Part shown: positions 28,106 to 37,000 of the stretch, one piece after another
Numbering within the stretch: position 1 is the stretch's first letter
Layout: every line of letters starts with the position of its first letter
NCBI RefSeq assembly: GCF_000497755.1
Contig: NZ_AYOD01000021.1
Span: 1-64,000, forward strand
Direction of reading: 5' to 3'
DNA: 64,000 nt
Source of the DNA: Aliihoeflea sp. 2WW
Lineage (GTDB): Bacteria; Pseudomonadota; Alphaproteobacteria; Rhizobiales; Rhizobiaceae
Translations under genes and position numbers: made by a program
The notes under the pieces: model-generated
Told to the model about the DNA's origin: nothing
Databases searched by the model: none
Seen by the model: only the letters and a program-made list of their open reading frames with translations

Positions 28106-28157
28106 GTTCGTATAGTCAGTAACTACGCTTTTCCTGCAGGTTGCCGACTATACGAAC
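28106..28157. repeat. 12-bp perfect inverted repeat between convergent genes
   Basis: Arms G-T-T-C-G-T-A-T-A-G-T-C (28106-28117) and its exact complement (28146-28157). After one mismatch, five more pairs (one G-T) extend the stem to about 18 positions around a 16-base loop. No T-run follows on either strand, so it is not a standard intrinsic terminator. Confidence 0.8.
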
Positions 28158-28160
28158 CCG

Positions 28161-28667
28161 TCATGCAGCCTCGGCGACATGCACGGCATCCGCATCAATT
28201 CGCTGAGCCCGTTCGACCAAGTCCGCCATCGTCGCCGACTTCCCGTCGACTTTGAAAAGCCTCGCATTTACAGCTTCAACGCAATACCCCGCATTCCGCA
28301 GGAGGTCCATGAGCTGGCCGAGATCGACAGGCCTTGTTGATCCCCCATAACGATGTGCATCGAGCACGATAGCCGCAGCGGCACCCCGGTGATGCCCCAC
28401 GGCGTCCCTCCAGTCACCCCGGTTATCAGAGTGCTGCGTGTGACTTTCCCGCTCGGCGAGATCGTCGACGGTCGGTATAGGAATGATGATGCCGCCCCCT
28501 GGGATCAGCAGGGTCTCCAGTTCGATCGGGTGACAGCTGACGACCGGAAAACCGAGAGAGCTACCATACAGGTTGAAGGTCACGGCAGCGGATTTCGCCA
28601 GTCTCGCAGGCACTTTACGGGTTGCCTCTGGGTCGGGATAAATCCTGATCTCACCGGGCTTCACCAC
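28161..28667 (-). CDS. unknown protein downstream of the DNA methyltransferase, possibly frameshifted
   Basis: A 168-residue reading frame with a poorly supported GTG start. Directly upstream in another frame, a 28-codon stretch (28714-28800) begins with an ATG that overlaps the methyltransferase stop (TGATG), and reads into this frame if one base is shifted near 28715. The joined product would run from 28800 to 28161. No family recognised; the middle has a hydrophobic I-P-G-G-G-I-I-I-P-I-P stretch. It may be a broken gene. Confidence 0.45.
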   Translation of the reverse strand: MVKPGEIRIYPDPEATRKVPARLAKSAAVTFNLYGSSLGFPVVSCHPIELETLLIPGGGIIIPIPTVDDLAERESHTQHSDNRGDWRDAVGHHRGAAAAIVLDAHRYGGSTRPVDLGQLMDLLRNAGYCVEAVNARLFKVDGKSATMADLVERAQRIDADAVHVAEAA

Positions 28668-28799
28668 CTCAAACTCGCAGTTGCCGCCCTCATCCAGACC
28701 CGCCCTCTGCAGGTCAAGGAGAGGGCGTCATCCGGACTTTCGATTTTGACCCTGCTTCGACAGAGATCGACAGCGTCAATTTAGTTTTCTCGATATGCA

Positions 28800-30035
28800 T
28801 CACGCTGTCTCCCTATGAGCGGCGACTTCGTTCATGCTTTGTTCGCTGTGGTATTGGGCAAGCCGGCTGCCGATGAAGTGCATGCACGGGACGGCCATGG
28901 AGTTACCCAAGGCTTTGTAGCGGGGGCTGTCCGACATGGGCTTTCCGCGGAAATCGACTGCGGTCCAACCGTCCGGGAAACCTTGGAGTCGCTCCGCTTC
29001 GGTGGGGGTGATGCGTCGGACTACCCAGCCGCAGTCCTCATCATCGCGATGAACAACCATCTGCTTGTGACCGCCGCCCGTCGGCCAACCGGCGAGCAAC
29101 GTGTATGCAGTGTCGGTAGACGCTTTCGGGGTGTAGCCGTCGTACAAACTGTAGACGACCGCCGGTGGATTGTGGCCGTTCGAGGCTTTCAAGCCGTGCA
29201 TCTGGCCGCGGGAAATAGAGTCTTTCGAGTCCATCCCCAGAGCAATCACTTCACCGATGCGAGCGCCGTCTCGACATCCGCGGGCAGCTTCTTCCCTCGT
29301 GTTCTGGTTCTCCTCAGGATTCCATCCGCTGCCCGCTTGCTCAAAAAGTACGATTCCGGGGTCGAGGTCTGTAAAACTTGCGACAGCGAAGATTCGCTCG
29401 CGTGACTGGGCGACACCCCAGAATTTGGCATTGAGCACTCTCCATGCGATTTGGGCATCCGGTCCAGCAATATGACCTGCGTCCGTCCAGCGACCCCTTG
29501 GTGCGACCAATTCAACTTCTTCTCCGGCAAGCGCTGCCAGAAGATTTCCGAATCCATTTGTTTCATCGCTGAGTGCTCCCCTGACGTTTTCCCAGACCAC
29601 ATACTGAAGGTTGTTGATGCGGCGCATGCGCTGTGCCAAACGGCAGAATTCCAAGGTCAGTTGACCCCTGCTGTCTGCGAGTCCTTTCCGAAGCCCTGCT
29701 ACGGAGAACCCGTGGCACGGCGAGCCGCCCTCGAGCACGTAGACCGGCCCGAGTGCTTCGAGGTCCTCGTCCGTGATCTGTGAGATGTCGCCCAGGTTCG
29801 GAATGCCGGTTTCCGGCAAATCGGCCACCTCGCGGATGGCCTTCGCGCGAGCTTTCCGGTCTCTATCGGAGATGCCCGGCTCGTCGGGTCGCGGCATATA
29901 TCGGGGTCTGGAAGCCCCGCAGCGTTCAGTCAGTATGTTGCACGGTTGAGACGTAATCTAGCTGTATGCTGCAAATGTGAAACAAAAGGGCTTCCACGCG
30001 ACCGTCGCCGCCGAGATTCCGCTAAATGTAGACAT
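28800..30035 (-). pseudogene. phage-type cytosine-C5 DNA methyltransferase interrupted by an in-frame TAG
   Basis: The intact downstream part (ATG at 29897) has the catalytic P-C motif (G-G-S-P-C-H-G-F-S), E-N-V (W-E-N-V-R-G), Q-S-R-E-R and the C-terminal G-N-S motif X. Motif I is missing from it but is present in the same frame upstream: from ATG 30035, S-T-F-S-G-I-S-A-A-T-V-A-W, then a single TAG at 29958-29960 followed by 20 codons to the ATG at 29897. The stop falls where the acidic motif II residue is expected. No restriction enzyme gene is adjacent. The protein is probably inactive unless the amber codon is read through. Confidence 0.85.
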
Positions 30036-30254
30036 CACTCGTAATGTTATCGAATTTCCCCTCGGATTCTTGTTCCGAATTCAAGGATTGATCGGCCGGC
30101 GGATTTATAAAAGTGGGCTCAATTGCCAACTATGTTGACGAGCACTTGCTATGCCTGGATTGGTATACTGACTTTTTTTGCGTGGTGACTGCACTTTTCT
30201 CTTCCGGGAGACAAAAGATCCCGGTAAGCCCTCTGCCAACAAGAGGTGTTTGAC

Positions 30255-30566
30255 ATGTCAAAGAACGAAGGAATGAATGTTGCGATCGGCGCAATCGCCG
30301 TAGGCGGTATCGCGGGCGGTCTGCTGGCACGGGGTTTTCAGAACGGCATCGAGAGAGCAAATGCTCGCCGCCAGAAGCAGGAAGACGCCGCATACGACCT
30401 TGCTGTCGCGGAGGCTCTGGGAGATGCCGAACTTCTCGGACGGGCTGCCCGGAAGTTAGTTCAGGAACTGGCTGCTGAACGTGCGGAGAACGCTCGTCTC
30501 CGCACGCTCTTGAACCAGCGCCAGGCGTTCATCGACCGTATGCGAGGCCGCTCCGGTTCTGTTTGA
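30255..30566 (+). CDS. small membrane protein with coiled coil, unknown
   Basis: A 103-residue protein with a glycine-rich hydrophobic helix (about residues 8-26) and then a charged coiled coil (about 30-95). No family recognised. The ATG at 30255 is preferred to a GTG at 30246. Its last 38 bases overlap the convergent gene at 30529-31062. Confidence 0.6.
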   Translation: MSKNEGMNVAIGAIAVGGIAGGLLARGFQNGIERANARRQKQEDAAYDLAVAEALGDAELLGRAARKLVQELAAERAENARLRTLLNQRQAFIDRMRGRSGSV

Positions 30567-31062
30567 TCCGCTCGTACATGAGGTCCCGGATGTCCGCGGT
30601 TCTTCCACGGATCTGCTCGGGAACCGGCTCTCTATAGAGTGTCAGTCCGACGACCCCGCATCGTTTCCCGGATACTGCCTTCTCGCATGCTGACGGTCCT
30701 GCTTTTGCGAGACGCCTGAGGTCATCCTCGGACAGCATCATCAGCCAGTCCTGTTGAGACGGTGTCAGAGCGCTCAAGTCGACGGCTGACCGGATCATCG
30801 GCTCTGGAGCAGCGGCATAGCGGTGCACCGTACTGCCGATGTCCGAGACGATATCGAGACCTCTGCACATCTCCCGCGAATGTGCCTGACGGTACGCATC
30901 CTCCAAATCCGCAGGCTTGGTCGACAGTTCCGGACGTCCGCGCGACACGGGCGGCTGCACTCCGAGCAGACGGCAGATCGACGTGATGAGAGCCATCACC
31001 ATCCTCAAGATCGCGGCGGCGAGCTGAGCGGCGAAATCAAACTTGTTTTTCACAAACTGCAT
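30529..31062 (-). CDS. unknown protein with N-terminal amphipathic/membrane helix
   Basis: A 177-residue protein starting at 31062 behind a full AGGAGG site. Residues 8-34 form a hydrophobic helix that could anchor it in the membrane; the rest is soluble and contains L-S-A-L-T-P-S-Q-Q-D-W-L near residue 105. No family recognised. It overlaps the 3' end of the preceding plus-strand gene by 38 bases and is divergent from the gene group at 31321. Confidence 0.65.
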   Translation of the reverse strand: MQFVKNKFDFAAQLAAAILRMVMALITSICRLLGVQPPVSRGRPELSTKPADLEDAYRQAHSREMCRGLDIVSDIGSTVHRYAAAPEPMIRSAVDLSALTPSQQDWLMMLSEDDLRRLAKAGPSACEKAVSGKRCGVVGLTLYREPVPEQIRGRTADIRDLMYERIKQNRSGLAYGR

Positions 31063-31320
31063 TTTATCCTCCTGAATCCTTCTTTCAGGAGTTTCGCCGG
31101 CGGATTTGCAAACAACCAGACGACCACCGGCGCAGGTAATTTCTAAGGATTGGATTTTTATTTTGTTGACGACATCAGGTAGCGCCTGCCGTCTCAAATT
31201 GCTGACACTTATTATTGCAGTTTCATTTTGCATTGGGGTTGTCATGATCGTCATTACAGCCAATCATTTATTCATGAGCAGACGGGAATTGACCCGATGC
31301 CAAGTTCGAGGGGAACGAAA

Positions 31321-31947
31321 ATGCATTTCACGAGCGATGAAATGAAAGCACTGCCGAGCATCATAGGAGCCGAGAAAGCGGTCGACGCAGCGGACTATAC
31401 CCGCCGGAAATTCCTCGCGAAGGTGTGCCAGATCAATGACGACGCAGCGGCGGGGCATGATGGTGATGCTGGCATCGCGGATTTCGAGCGTGGTGTCAGA
31501 AGATGCCTCGAGCAGACCTCCGCCGAATGGTGGATCGTGGAGATGGAGTTTTGCCTCGCGCAGATCGACCGAGCCTTCGCCTACACAATGCGCGAGGTAA
31601 TGAGCGCGGGTGCAGGAGCAATCAAACTCACGCCGACGATGCCTGCTGATCTTCCTGATCTTCAAGGGACCGAAAAGCAGATCGCTTGGGCCGAGGATAT
31701 CAGAATCGCTTTCTATGGCCGTAAGGCCCGTGCTGACGTCGCGCTGGCCTCTCAAGAGGTGCCCGTCCCAGCAGATAGCGAGCCACTGGCAATCTACAGA
31801 CAAGGGGTAGCTGACGCTCTCGGGACCGCTGATGCCAAATGGTGGATAGAAACTGGTCGTTTTGCAGGTGGACGCCACTTCGACCGGCACCCTGAGGATT
31901 TTGTCCACGAGATGGTCGAGAAAGGCTCGAAGCTCCAAGCAGCCTGA
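31321..31947 (+). CDS. unknown accessory-region protein with E-K-Q-I-A-W-A-E segment
   Basis: A 208-residue soluble protein. Its middle contains L-P-D-L-Q-G-T-E-K-Q-I-A-W-A-E-D-I-R, a segment type seen in proteins of plasmids and integrative elements, without known activity. A GAGGGGAAC site precedes the ATG. Its N-terminal 90 residues are helical. First gene of a same-strand group running to 33301. Confidence 0.6.
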   Translation: MHFTSDEMKALPSIIGAEKAVDAADYTRRKFLAKVCQINDDAAAGHDGDAGIADFERGVRRCLEQTSAEWWIVEMEFCLAQIDRAFAYTMREVMSAGAGAIKLTPTMPADLPDLQGTEKQIAWAEDIRIAFYGRKARADVALASQEVPVPADSEPLAIYRQGVADALGTADAKWWIETGRFAGGRHFDRHPEDFVHEMVEKGSKLQAA

Positions 31948-32038
31948 AACGGAAGCCGGGATCACTCCCGGCCTTCCCCCGAACGGTCTCTTGACCGCTC
32001 CGGACAGGGCCGAAAGCCCAAACGCCCAGGAGCCAACC

Positions 32039-32776
32039 ATGAAGACCATTTTAGACGAAGCCGACAGGCACCGCATCATCGACCGCATCGTTGACGACGC
32101 GGCTATCCTCAGCGGGAAACTGCCGATGTTCGAGCTGCCCGACAGCTACCAGCACCCGACGAAATTCGGCAACCCGCAGCAAATCCGCGATCATTTCGTG
32201 GAACTGCGAGACGGCTTGTATGCATGGAATTCGGGCTTCGACAGTTCGTCACTTGCGGACCTCTGCGGCGTGAAGCGCCAAACTTTTTATCAGTACGGAT
32301 TCCAGCCCACGTCACGCGGTGCCCGAGTAATCCCCGCTGCCGCCCTTGATCGGATGAGAGTGGAGTTCGTGAAGTGGAGGCTTTCCAGATTGCACATCCC
32401 GGCCTTCCTGCCGCGTGACGAATATACGTGGATCGTAAAAGAACGCGGTGAGGTCATCCGGGAGACCACCCAAGGCAGTCTCGCCCGTTTCGAAGCCGCG
32501 GTCTCGGGAGGACGCCTGATATCTGAACCTGGACCCAAGTGCTGCCTGCCTGCTGCCGCCTTGGATGAGGGTGACCGCAGAAGCCAGCGCTGGCTGGAGA
32601 TCGTACACTCAGGTTTCGTCGACGCCGACGACACGATGCAGATCACCGGCCTCGGCCGCCATGATGTCGGCACCATCGGCTTGACGGCGATGGGCTGGGG
32701 CGTCGAGCCGACAAGGACTTGGCTTCGAAAGGCGGAAGCGCTGTGGGCAGAGAGGTACCTTCAGAATGCTTCGTAA
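32039..32776 (+). CDS. unknown protein with possible helix-turn-helix
   Basis: A 245-residue soluble protein. S-S-L-A-D-L-C-G-V-K-R-Q-T-F-Y-Q-Y-G (about residues 65-82) looks like a helix-turn-helix. A CCAGGAG site precedes the ATG at 32039. No family recognised. Its end overlaps the next gene by 11 bases, so the group 31321-33301 is likely one operon. Confidence 0.6.
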   Translation: MKTILDEADRHRIIDRIVDDAAILSGKLPMFELPDSYQHPTKFGNPQQIRDHFVELRDGLYAWNSGFDSSSLADLCGVKRQTFYQYGFQPTSRGARVIPAAALDRMRVEFVKWRLSRLHIPAFLPRDEYTWIVKERGEVIRETTQGSLARFEAAVSGGRLISEPGPKCCLPAAALDEGDRRSQRWLEIVHSGFVDADDTMQITGLGRHDVGTIGLTAMGWGVEPTRTWLRKAEALWAERYLQNAS

Positions 32777-33098
32777 GTTCCAGCACCCAGTAGCTTCAGG
32801 TTTTGCGGCTACCCCCTCGCCCGAGGTGCCGACGCCAGAGAAATCGGCACCCTCAGCTTCGGCCCAGAAGACTGTTCAACGACGCCAGAAGCTTTCTATT
32901 CCGATGACCGGAGGTCCGACAGAGATGCCCGCAGTGAAGCGACGGCCGGACTTCGTGCGATGGTCACGACGGCCCGATGGTACCCTGCAGTGCATACGAC
33001 AACCCGGTTTCCTTGCTGGCGGTCCGAGTGCTGGTTTTGTTGTCGAAGGGTCCACGGAAGAAGCTGAGATCAGGGCAGCGTTGGAGGCCGACCGATGA
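32766..33098 (+). CDS. small basic protein, unknown
   Basis: A 110-residue protein, Pro/Ser/Ala-rich and probably disordered for its first 50 residues, then a short folded part (D-F-V-R-W-S-R-R-P-D-G-T). It overlaps the previous gene by 11 bases and the next by four (ATGA). No family recognised. Confidence 0.5.
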   Translation: MLRKFQHPVASGFAATPSPEVPTPEKSAPSASAQKTVQRRQKLSIPMTGGPTEMPAVKRRPDFVRWSRRPDGTLQCIRQPGFLAGGPSAGFVVEGSTEEAEIRAALEADR

Positions 33099-33301
33099 AA
33101 CGATTCAGCATCGACTACTGGCGGATGCAGCGAGATCCCGGCGAGTCTAAGCAGGACTACCTCGATCGCTTGGAGGCTTTCGTCGAAAAGAAGCGATCTC
33201 GCACGACGACATCCCTCAGCGACGAGGATGTCGACATGATCCGGAAATCGAAGATGTCTTCAGGGAAGTCCTACGATCTCGACGACATCAGGGACGACTG
33301 A
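33095..33301 (+). CDS. small hydrophilic protein, unknown
   Basis: A 68-residue, highly charged helical protein. The start overlaps the previous stop (ATGA), a sign of translational coupling. The last 14 bases overlap the convergent gene at 33288. No family recognised. Confidence 0.5.
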   Translation: MKRFSIDYWRMQRDPGESKQDYLDRLEAFVEKKRSRTTTSLSDEDVDMIRKSKMSSGKSYDLDDIRDD

Positions 33302-33596
33302 CCGGCACCAGGTGCGTCGTCGCGTAGTATGACAGCGCTCGCAACTTGTCGGCCATCTGGGAAGCGAATTCAGGATCTTTGCCCTGCTCGTCGAGCTTCT
33401 CGGCGATCGCAATGAGCATGTCTTGTCCGCTGAGCATGTCCGACGGATCGAGATCACCGTTTGCGATGGCCTTTTCAGTTGCTGCGAGCGTCAGGACGCC
33501 TTCTGCGGGAAGCCCCGTCTCTTCAGCCGTCTCTCGGACTTTCGCAGCAGTTTCGGAATCCATGTCGAAATCAAGCGATACGTACTTATCAGTCAT
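33288..33596 (-). CDS. small acidic protein, unknown
   Basis: A 102-residue acidic, helical protein with no membrane segment. It faces the operon ending at 33301 and overlaps it by 14 bases. Size, acidity and position resemble an antitoxin or anti-restriction type protein, but nothing in the sequence proves this. Confidence 0.5.
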   Translation of the reverse strand: MTDKYVSLDFDMDSETAAKVRETAEETGLPAEGVLTLAATEKAIANGDLDPSDMLSGQDMLIAIAEKLDEQGKDPEFASQMADKLRALSYYATTHLVPVSRP

Positions 33597-34062
33597 GCAG
33601 TCTCCAATCTTTGGGGACTGCGTACCGGATCAGCTATTGCTGAACAAGGCGTCGGACGGTTGCCCGAGATCCGATGGCCGCTTTCGACGACAGGCCTTTG
33701 GTCGGTGAAACTAGTTCCCGGGCACGGTGCGCCGCATGCGATTGAATGGCTCGAACGGGGTGGAGAGCGGACCGGCAGCTTTAGGGCAACGACACGGTGA
33801 AAGCCGACTTCCGCAGCGAGCTTTGCCGCAGCATTTTAATGGCCGGCCAGTTGAAGCCCATGATGTTGCAGCGCTTCAGGCCAAGCACTGAAACGCGTAG
33901 ACGCCGCAGCTCGATGATCTCTTCCCCGTGAGAAGTTCACCGAATGCCACGGTTTTTCATCGCTAACAGTTAACCTGTTTTGTGAATGCACGAATGACAG
34001 CAATCGACTGTTTACCCCGCGGCCTCACGATCCTGTGATGCAACAGGTCTTGGGGGCAAGCC
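33597..34062. other. 466-base gap without a supported gene
   Basis: No reading frame here has a plausible start and composition. Around 33768-33830 the sequence (G-A-G-C-G-G-A-C-C-G-G-C-A-G-C-T-T-T...) vaguely recalls the dispersed repeats at 39.8 and 52.5 kb. The last 100 bases are AT-richer and probably hold the promoter of the TadG-like gene. Confidence 0.5.
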
Positions 34063-35610
34063 ATGCTGAAATCGTTTCTTTCGTCACGTTCCGGCAATAT
34101 CGCGATCATGTCAGGGGTACTGCTGATCCCGTTGTGCTTGGCGGTTGGAGTGGCTGTTGACTACTCCCGCTACACATCTGCGCAGCGGCATTTGCAAGAG
34201 ATGGCTGATGCGACCTCTTTGTCGCTCGCATCGACGCAGGAGCGAAGCAACGCCAAACTGACACAAATGGCGAATGATTTTCTGACCAGCAATCAGAACA
34301 CCAACCGCGTGCAGCAACTGCGGCTCGATGGGCTGGATACCTCAACAGAGATGATCGACGTCACTGTTGGAGGATCGATCCCGGCGACGTTCATGGCGTT
34401 GGCGGGCTACGACCGATTGCCTGTCAAAGCTTCTGCTCTCGCTGAGCGAGCCGTCCGGGGCAATGTCGAGGTCTCGCTCGTGCTCGACAATACGTGGTCT
34501 ATGTCGGAAGCTGACGGCAGCGGTCAGACCCGAATGGAAGCCCTAAAGGATGCAGCCGCTCGTCTCGTAGACGAGTTGCTCATCGCGACAGATAATTCTG
34601 TTCGCATCGCGCTCGTGCCCTATGCTGACTACGTCAATGTGGGGGCGGATAACCGCAATGCCTCTTGGCTGAACGTTCCAAATGATTATTCGAATACGAG
34701 CACGTCCAAAGAAACCTGCGTCACCGAAACGACCGTTTGCCTGGCTCGCAACCCGAAACGGACGTGTGAGCGGTACCGCGATGGGGTCCTCGAGACCTAC
34801 AGCTGCGGTAATGAATGCACCAAGACCGAGGTTCGCCAACTCGACCAGCCACAGTGTTCCGGTGGCAAAACCTCGACCACTGCCTACAAATGGTTCGGCT
34901 GCGTGGGATCCCGGACCGGCGGCAACAACAGGCTCGGCGACCACAATAAGAATGTAAAATATCCGGGCTACGTCGAAACCAGCCAAAACTGTCACAATCC
35001 GATCGTGCGATTGACCAATGACAAGAAGCGGCTCAAGGACGCGATCGTCGCCATGTCCCCGAACCGGGGCAGTTATAAGCCATACACCTATATTCCCGCT
35101 GGCCTGATCTGGGGTCTCAACACCATCTCGCCGACGGAGCCGTTCGCTGATGGCTTGGCGTACGATGCCAATAATGTGCGTCCGCGCAAGGTGATCGTTC
35201 TCATGACGGATGGCGAGAACACCCTCCTTTACAACAAGAACAACGGTAAGCATGCGAGCGGCAGCGTCCCGTCGCTGAACGTCGCAGAGAAACAAAGTGC
35301 GGTTGTTGCCACGGTTACGGACTGTACGGACGCCCACAACAATTGCGGCAACGGAAAAGGCAAGCTCAAGGATACCAGTTCCTACCAGCAGACGAATGCC
35401 GACACCCTCTCGCTCTGCGCTTACGCGAGCGCCAACCAGATCGAGATCTTCACGGTCGCCTTCAAAGTCGACGACGCGACAGCGCGTCAGATGCTTCAAC
35501 TGTGCGCGACCGATGAGGCGCACTACTACGAAGCATCGGATTCAGCCAAGCTTGCCGCCGCCTTCTCAGGCATTGCCCAGTCGTTGCGCGTGGTGCGGCT
35601 GGCTCGCTAG
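34063..35610 (+). CDS. TadG-like pilus-assembly protein with von Willebrand A domain
   Basis: A 515-residue protein with the N-terminal TadE/G segment (S-G-N-I-A-I-M then a membrane helix, about 10-32) and a VWA domain with the metal site D-N-T-W-S-M-S near residue 144. Between about residues 218 and 290 the VWA domain carries a Cys-rich insertion with about nine cysteines. TadG belongs to the Flp/Tad pilus machinery, but no other tad genes are in the window, so this is an orphan copy. A GGEDEF-type signalling gene follows 32 bases later. Confidence 0.85.
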   Translation: MLKSFLSSRSGNIAIMSGVLLIPLCLAVGVAVDYSRYTSAQRHLQEMADATSLSLASTQERSNAKLTQMANDFLTSNQNTNRVQQLRLDGLDTSTEMIDVTVGGSIPATFMALAGYDRLPVKASALAERAVRGNVEVSLVLDNTWSMSEADGSGQTRMEALKDAAARLVDELLIATDNSVRIALVPYADYVNVGADNRNASWLNVPNDYSNTSTSKETCVTETTVCLARNPKRTCERYRDGVLETYSCGNECTKTEVRQLDQPQCSGGKTSTTAYKWFGCVGSRTGGNNRLGDHNKNVKYPGYVETSQNCHNPIVRLTNDKKRLKDAIVAMSPNRGSYKPYTYIPAGLIWGLNTISPTEPFADGLAYDANNVRPRKVIVLMTDGENTLLYNKNNGKHASGSVPSLNVAEKQSAVVATVTDCTDAHNNCGNGKGKLKDTSSYQQTNADTLSLCAYASANQIEIFTVAFKVDDATARQMLQLCATDEAHYYEASDSAKLAAAFSGIAQSLRVVRLAR

Positions 35611-35642
35611 TCGAACCGCGGCTCGCTGTGAAGGGGAACAGA

Positions 35643-36878
35643 ATGGATGAAGCAGCGTCACTGGCCGATGAACTCCAGCGCTCTTTTCCGACCACCAGCG
35701 GGCGTCTGCGGTTCACTGAAATGCTCGAGGCTCACTACGAACTAGAGACAGGCCCGGCCCGATGCCGTCATCTTATCATCTGTGGGATCGTCGCCCTCTT
35801 CCTCTACGACTGCTTTTTGATCTCTGACTGGCGTCTGATACCGGACATCTTCCAGACGGCGCTGGTCGTGCGCCTGGGAGTGGTCACGCCGATAGCCCTC
35901 TTAATCGTCGCGATCCTGCTCAGCCGCCCGTCGGCGCGGATCCGCGAGGCGTCACAAGCAACAATCAGCGTGATCGTCGCCGCAAGTGTTCTGTATCTCA
36001 CCTCAACCAGCCAAAGCCCGCTCGTGATCTTCCATCACTATGGGATCATCCTGGTCGTGCTGTTCGCAAACGTCGTGCAGCGGCTTCATTTCCCATACGC
36101 CGTCGCGGCATCGACCACGATCGTAACGATGTACGCCATTGCTGTCGGACGAATGTCCGGTTTGCCGTCACAAGCAGTGCTTAGCAGCGTGATGATCCTC
36201 AGCGGCGGCGCGGTGTTCACCCTGGTTGCCAACTACACTCTCGAACGCCAGTTTCGCATCGGTTATCTTCTTCGGCTGAAGGACCGGCTACGACGGGACG
36301 AACTGGAAGGATTGTCCAGACAGGATCCTCTGACTGGCCTGGGCAATCGCCGCGAGCTGGATCGTCATCTCGAACGTCTTTGGCCGGCATCGGGACCGGC
36401 ACGAACGATCAGCATGATGATGGTCGATGTCGACCATTTCAAATCTTACAATGACGGCTTTGGACACTTGGCTGGTGACAAGTGCCTGCAACGCATTGCT
36501 GCTTTGATCGCCGGCGAACTTCGCGGTCCAAACGACAGAGCCTTTCGGTACGGTGGCGAGGAATTTTTAATCTTGTGCGAGGGGATGGATATGGCGCGGG
36601 CGGTCTCCATCGCCGAGCGCGTCCGTCTTGCCGTCGATATGGCAGCCATTCCGCACAAATACAGTCTGGTCGCACCAAACGTTACAGTCAGTATCGGCGT
36701 AGCCGCTACGCCATCGCGAAGTGCGCTCAGCTGTCAGGATTTGATTCGAAACGCCGACGCGGCTCTGTACCGCGCCAAGCAGAGCGGGCGCAATCGGGTC
36801 TGGCCCCCAGCGCATCGTTCCGCAGAAATCGCCGAATTCCCATCTCGTAAACGCCTGCTGCCTAGTGTCGGCAGTTAA
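35643..36878 (+). CDS. membrane diguanylate cyclase (GGDEF)
   Basis: A 411-residue protein with about six membrane helices (about 40-210) and a C-terminal GGDEF domain with the active motif G-G-E-E-F at 304-308. It should make cyclic di-GMP. The usual inhibitory site R-x-x-D before the motif reads R-G-P-N-D here, one residue off, so product inhibition may be lost. The ATG at 35643 is used; 32 bases separate it from the TadG-like gene, which suggests co-transcription. Confidence 0.9.
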   Translation: MDEAASLADELQRSFPTTSGRLRFTEMLEAHYELETGPARCRHLIICGIVALFLYDCFLISDWRLIPDIFQTALVVRLGVVTPIALLIVAILLSRPSARIREASQATISVIVAASVLYLTSTSQSPLVIFHHYGIILVVLFANVVQRLHFPYAVAASTTIVTMYAIAVGRMSGLPSQAVLSSVMILSGGAVFTLVANYTLERQFRIGYLLRLKDRLRRDELEGLSRQDPLTGLGNRRELDRHLERLWPASGPARTISMMMVDVDHFKSYNDGFGHLAGDKCLQRIAALIAGELRGPNDRAFRYGGEEFLILCEGMDMARAVSIAERVRLAVDMAAIPHKYSLVAPNVTVSIGVAATPSRSALSCQDLIRNADAALYRAKQSGRNRVWPPAHRSAEIAEFPSRKRLLPSVGS

Positions 36879-37000
36879 TTCCACTGGATAATATTAATCT
36901 AGTATCAGATTGGTTCGGTTAGGCCATAACTGGTGTCAAATCAATTAGAACCAATACTCTTATTGCGGCGGTTCAGGTTTGTTGGAACCCGGAGTTGATT

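Noticed and set aside
27401-33596. tRNA-Met as an attachment site with a direct repeat downstream
   Set aside because: No second copy of the tRNA 3' end and no integrase gene were found in the window, so only a possible island can be claimed.
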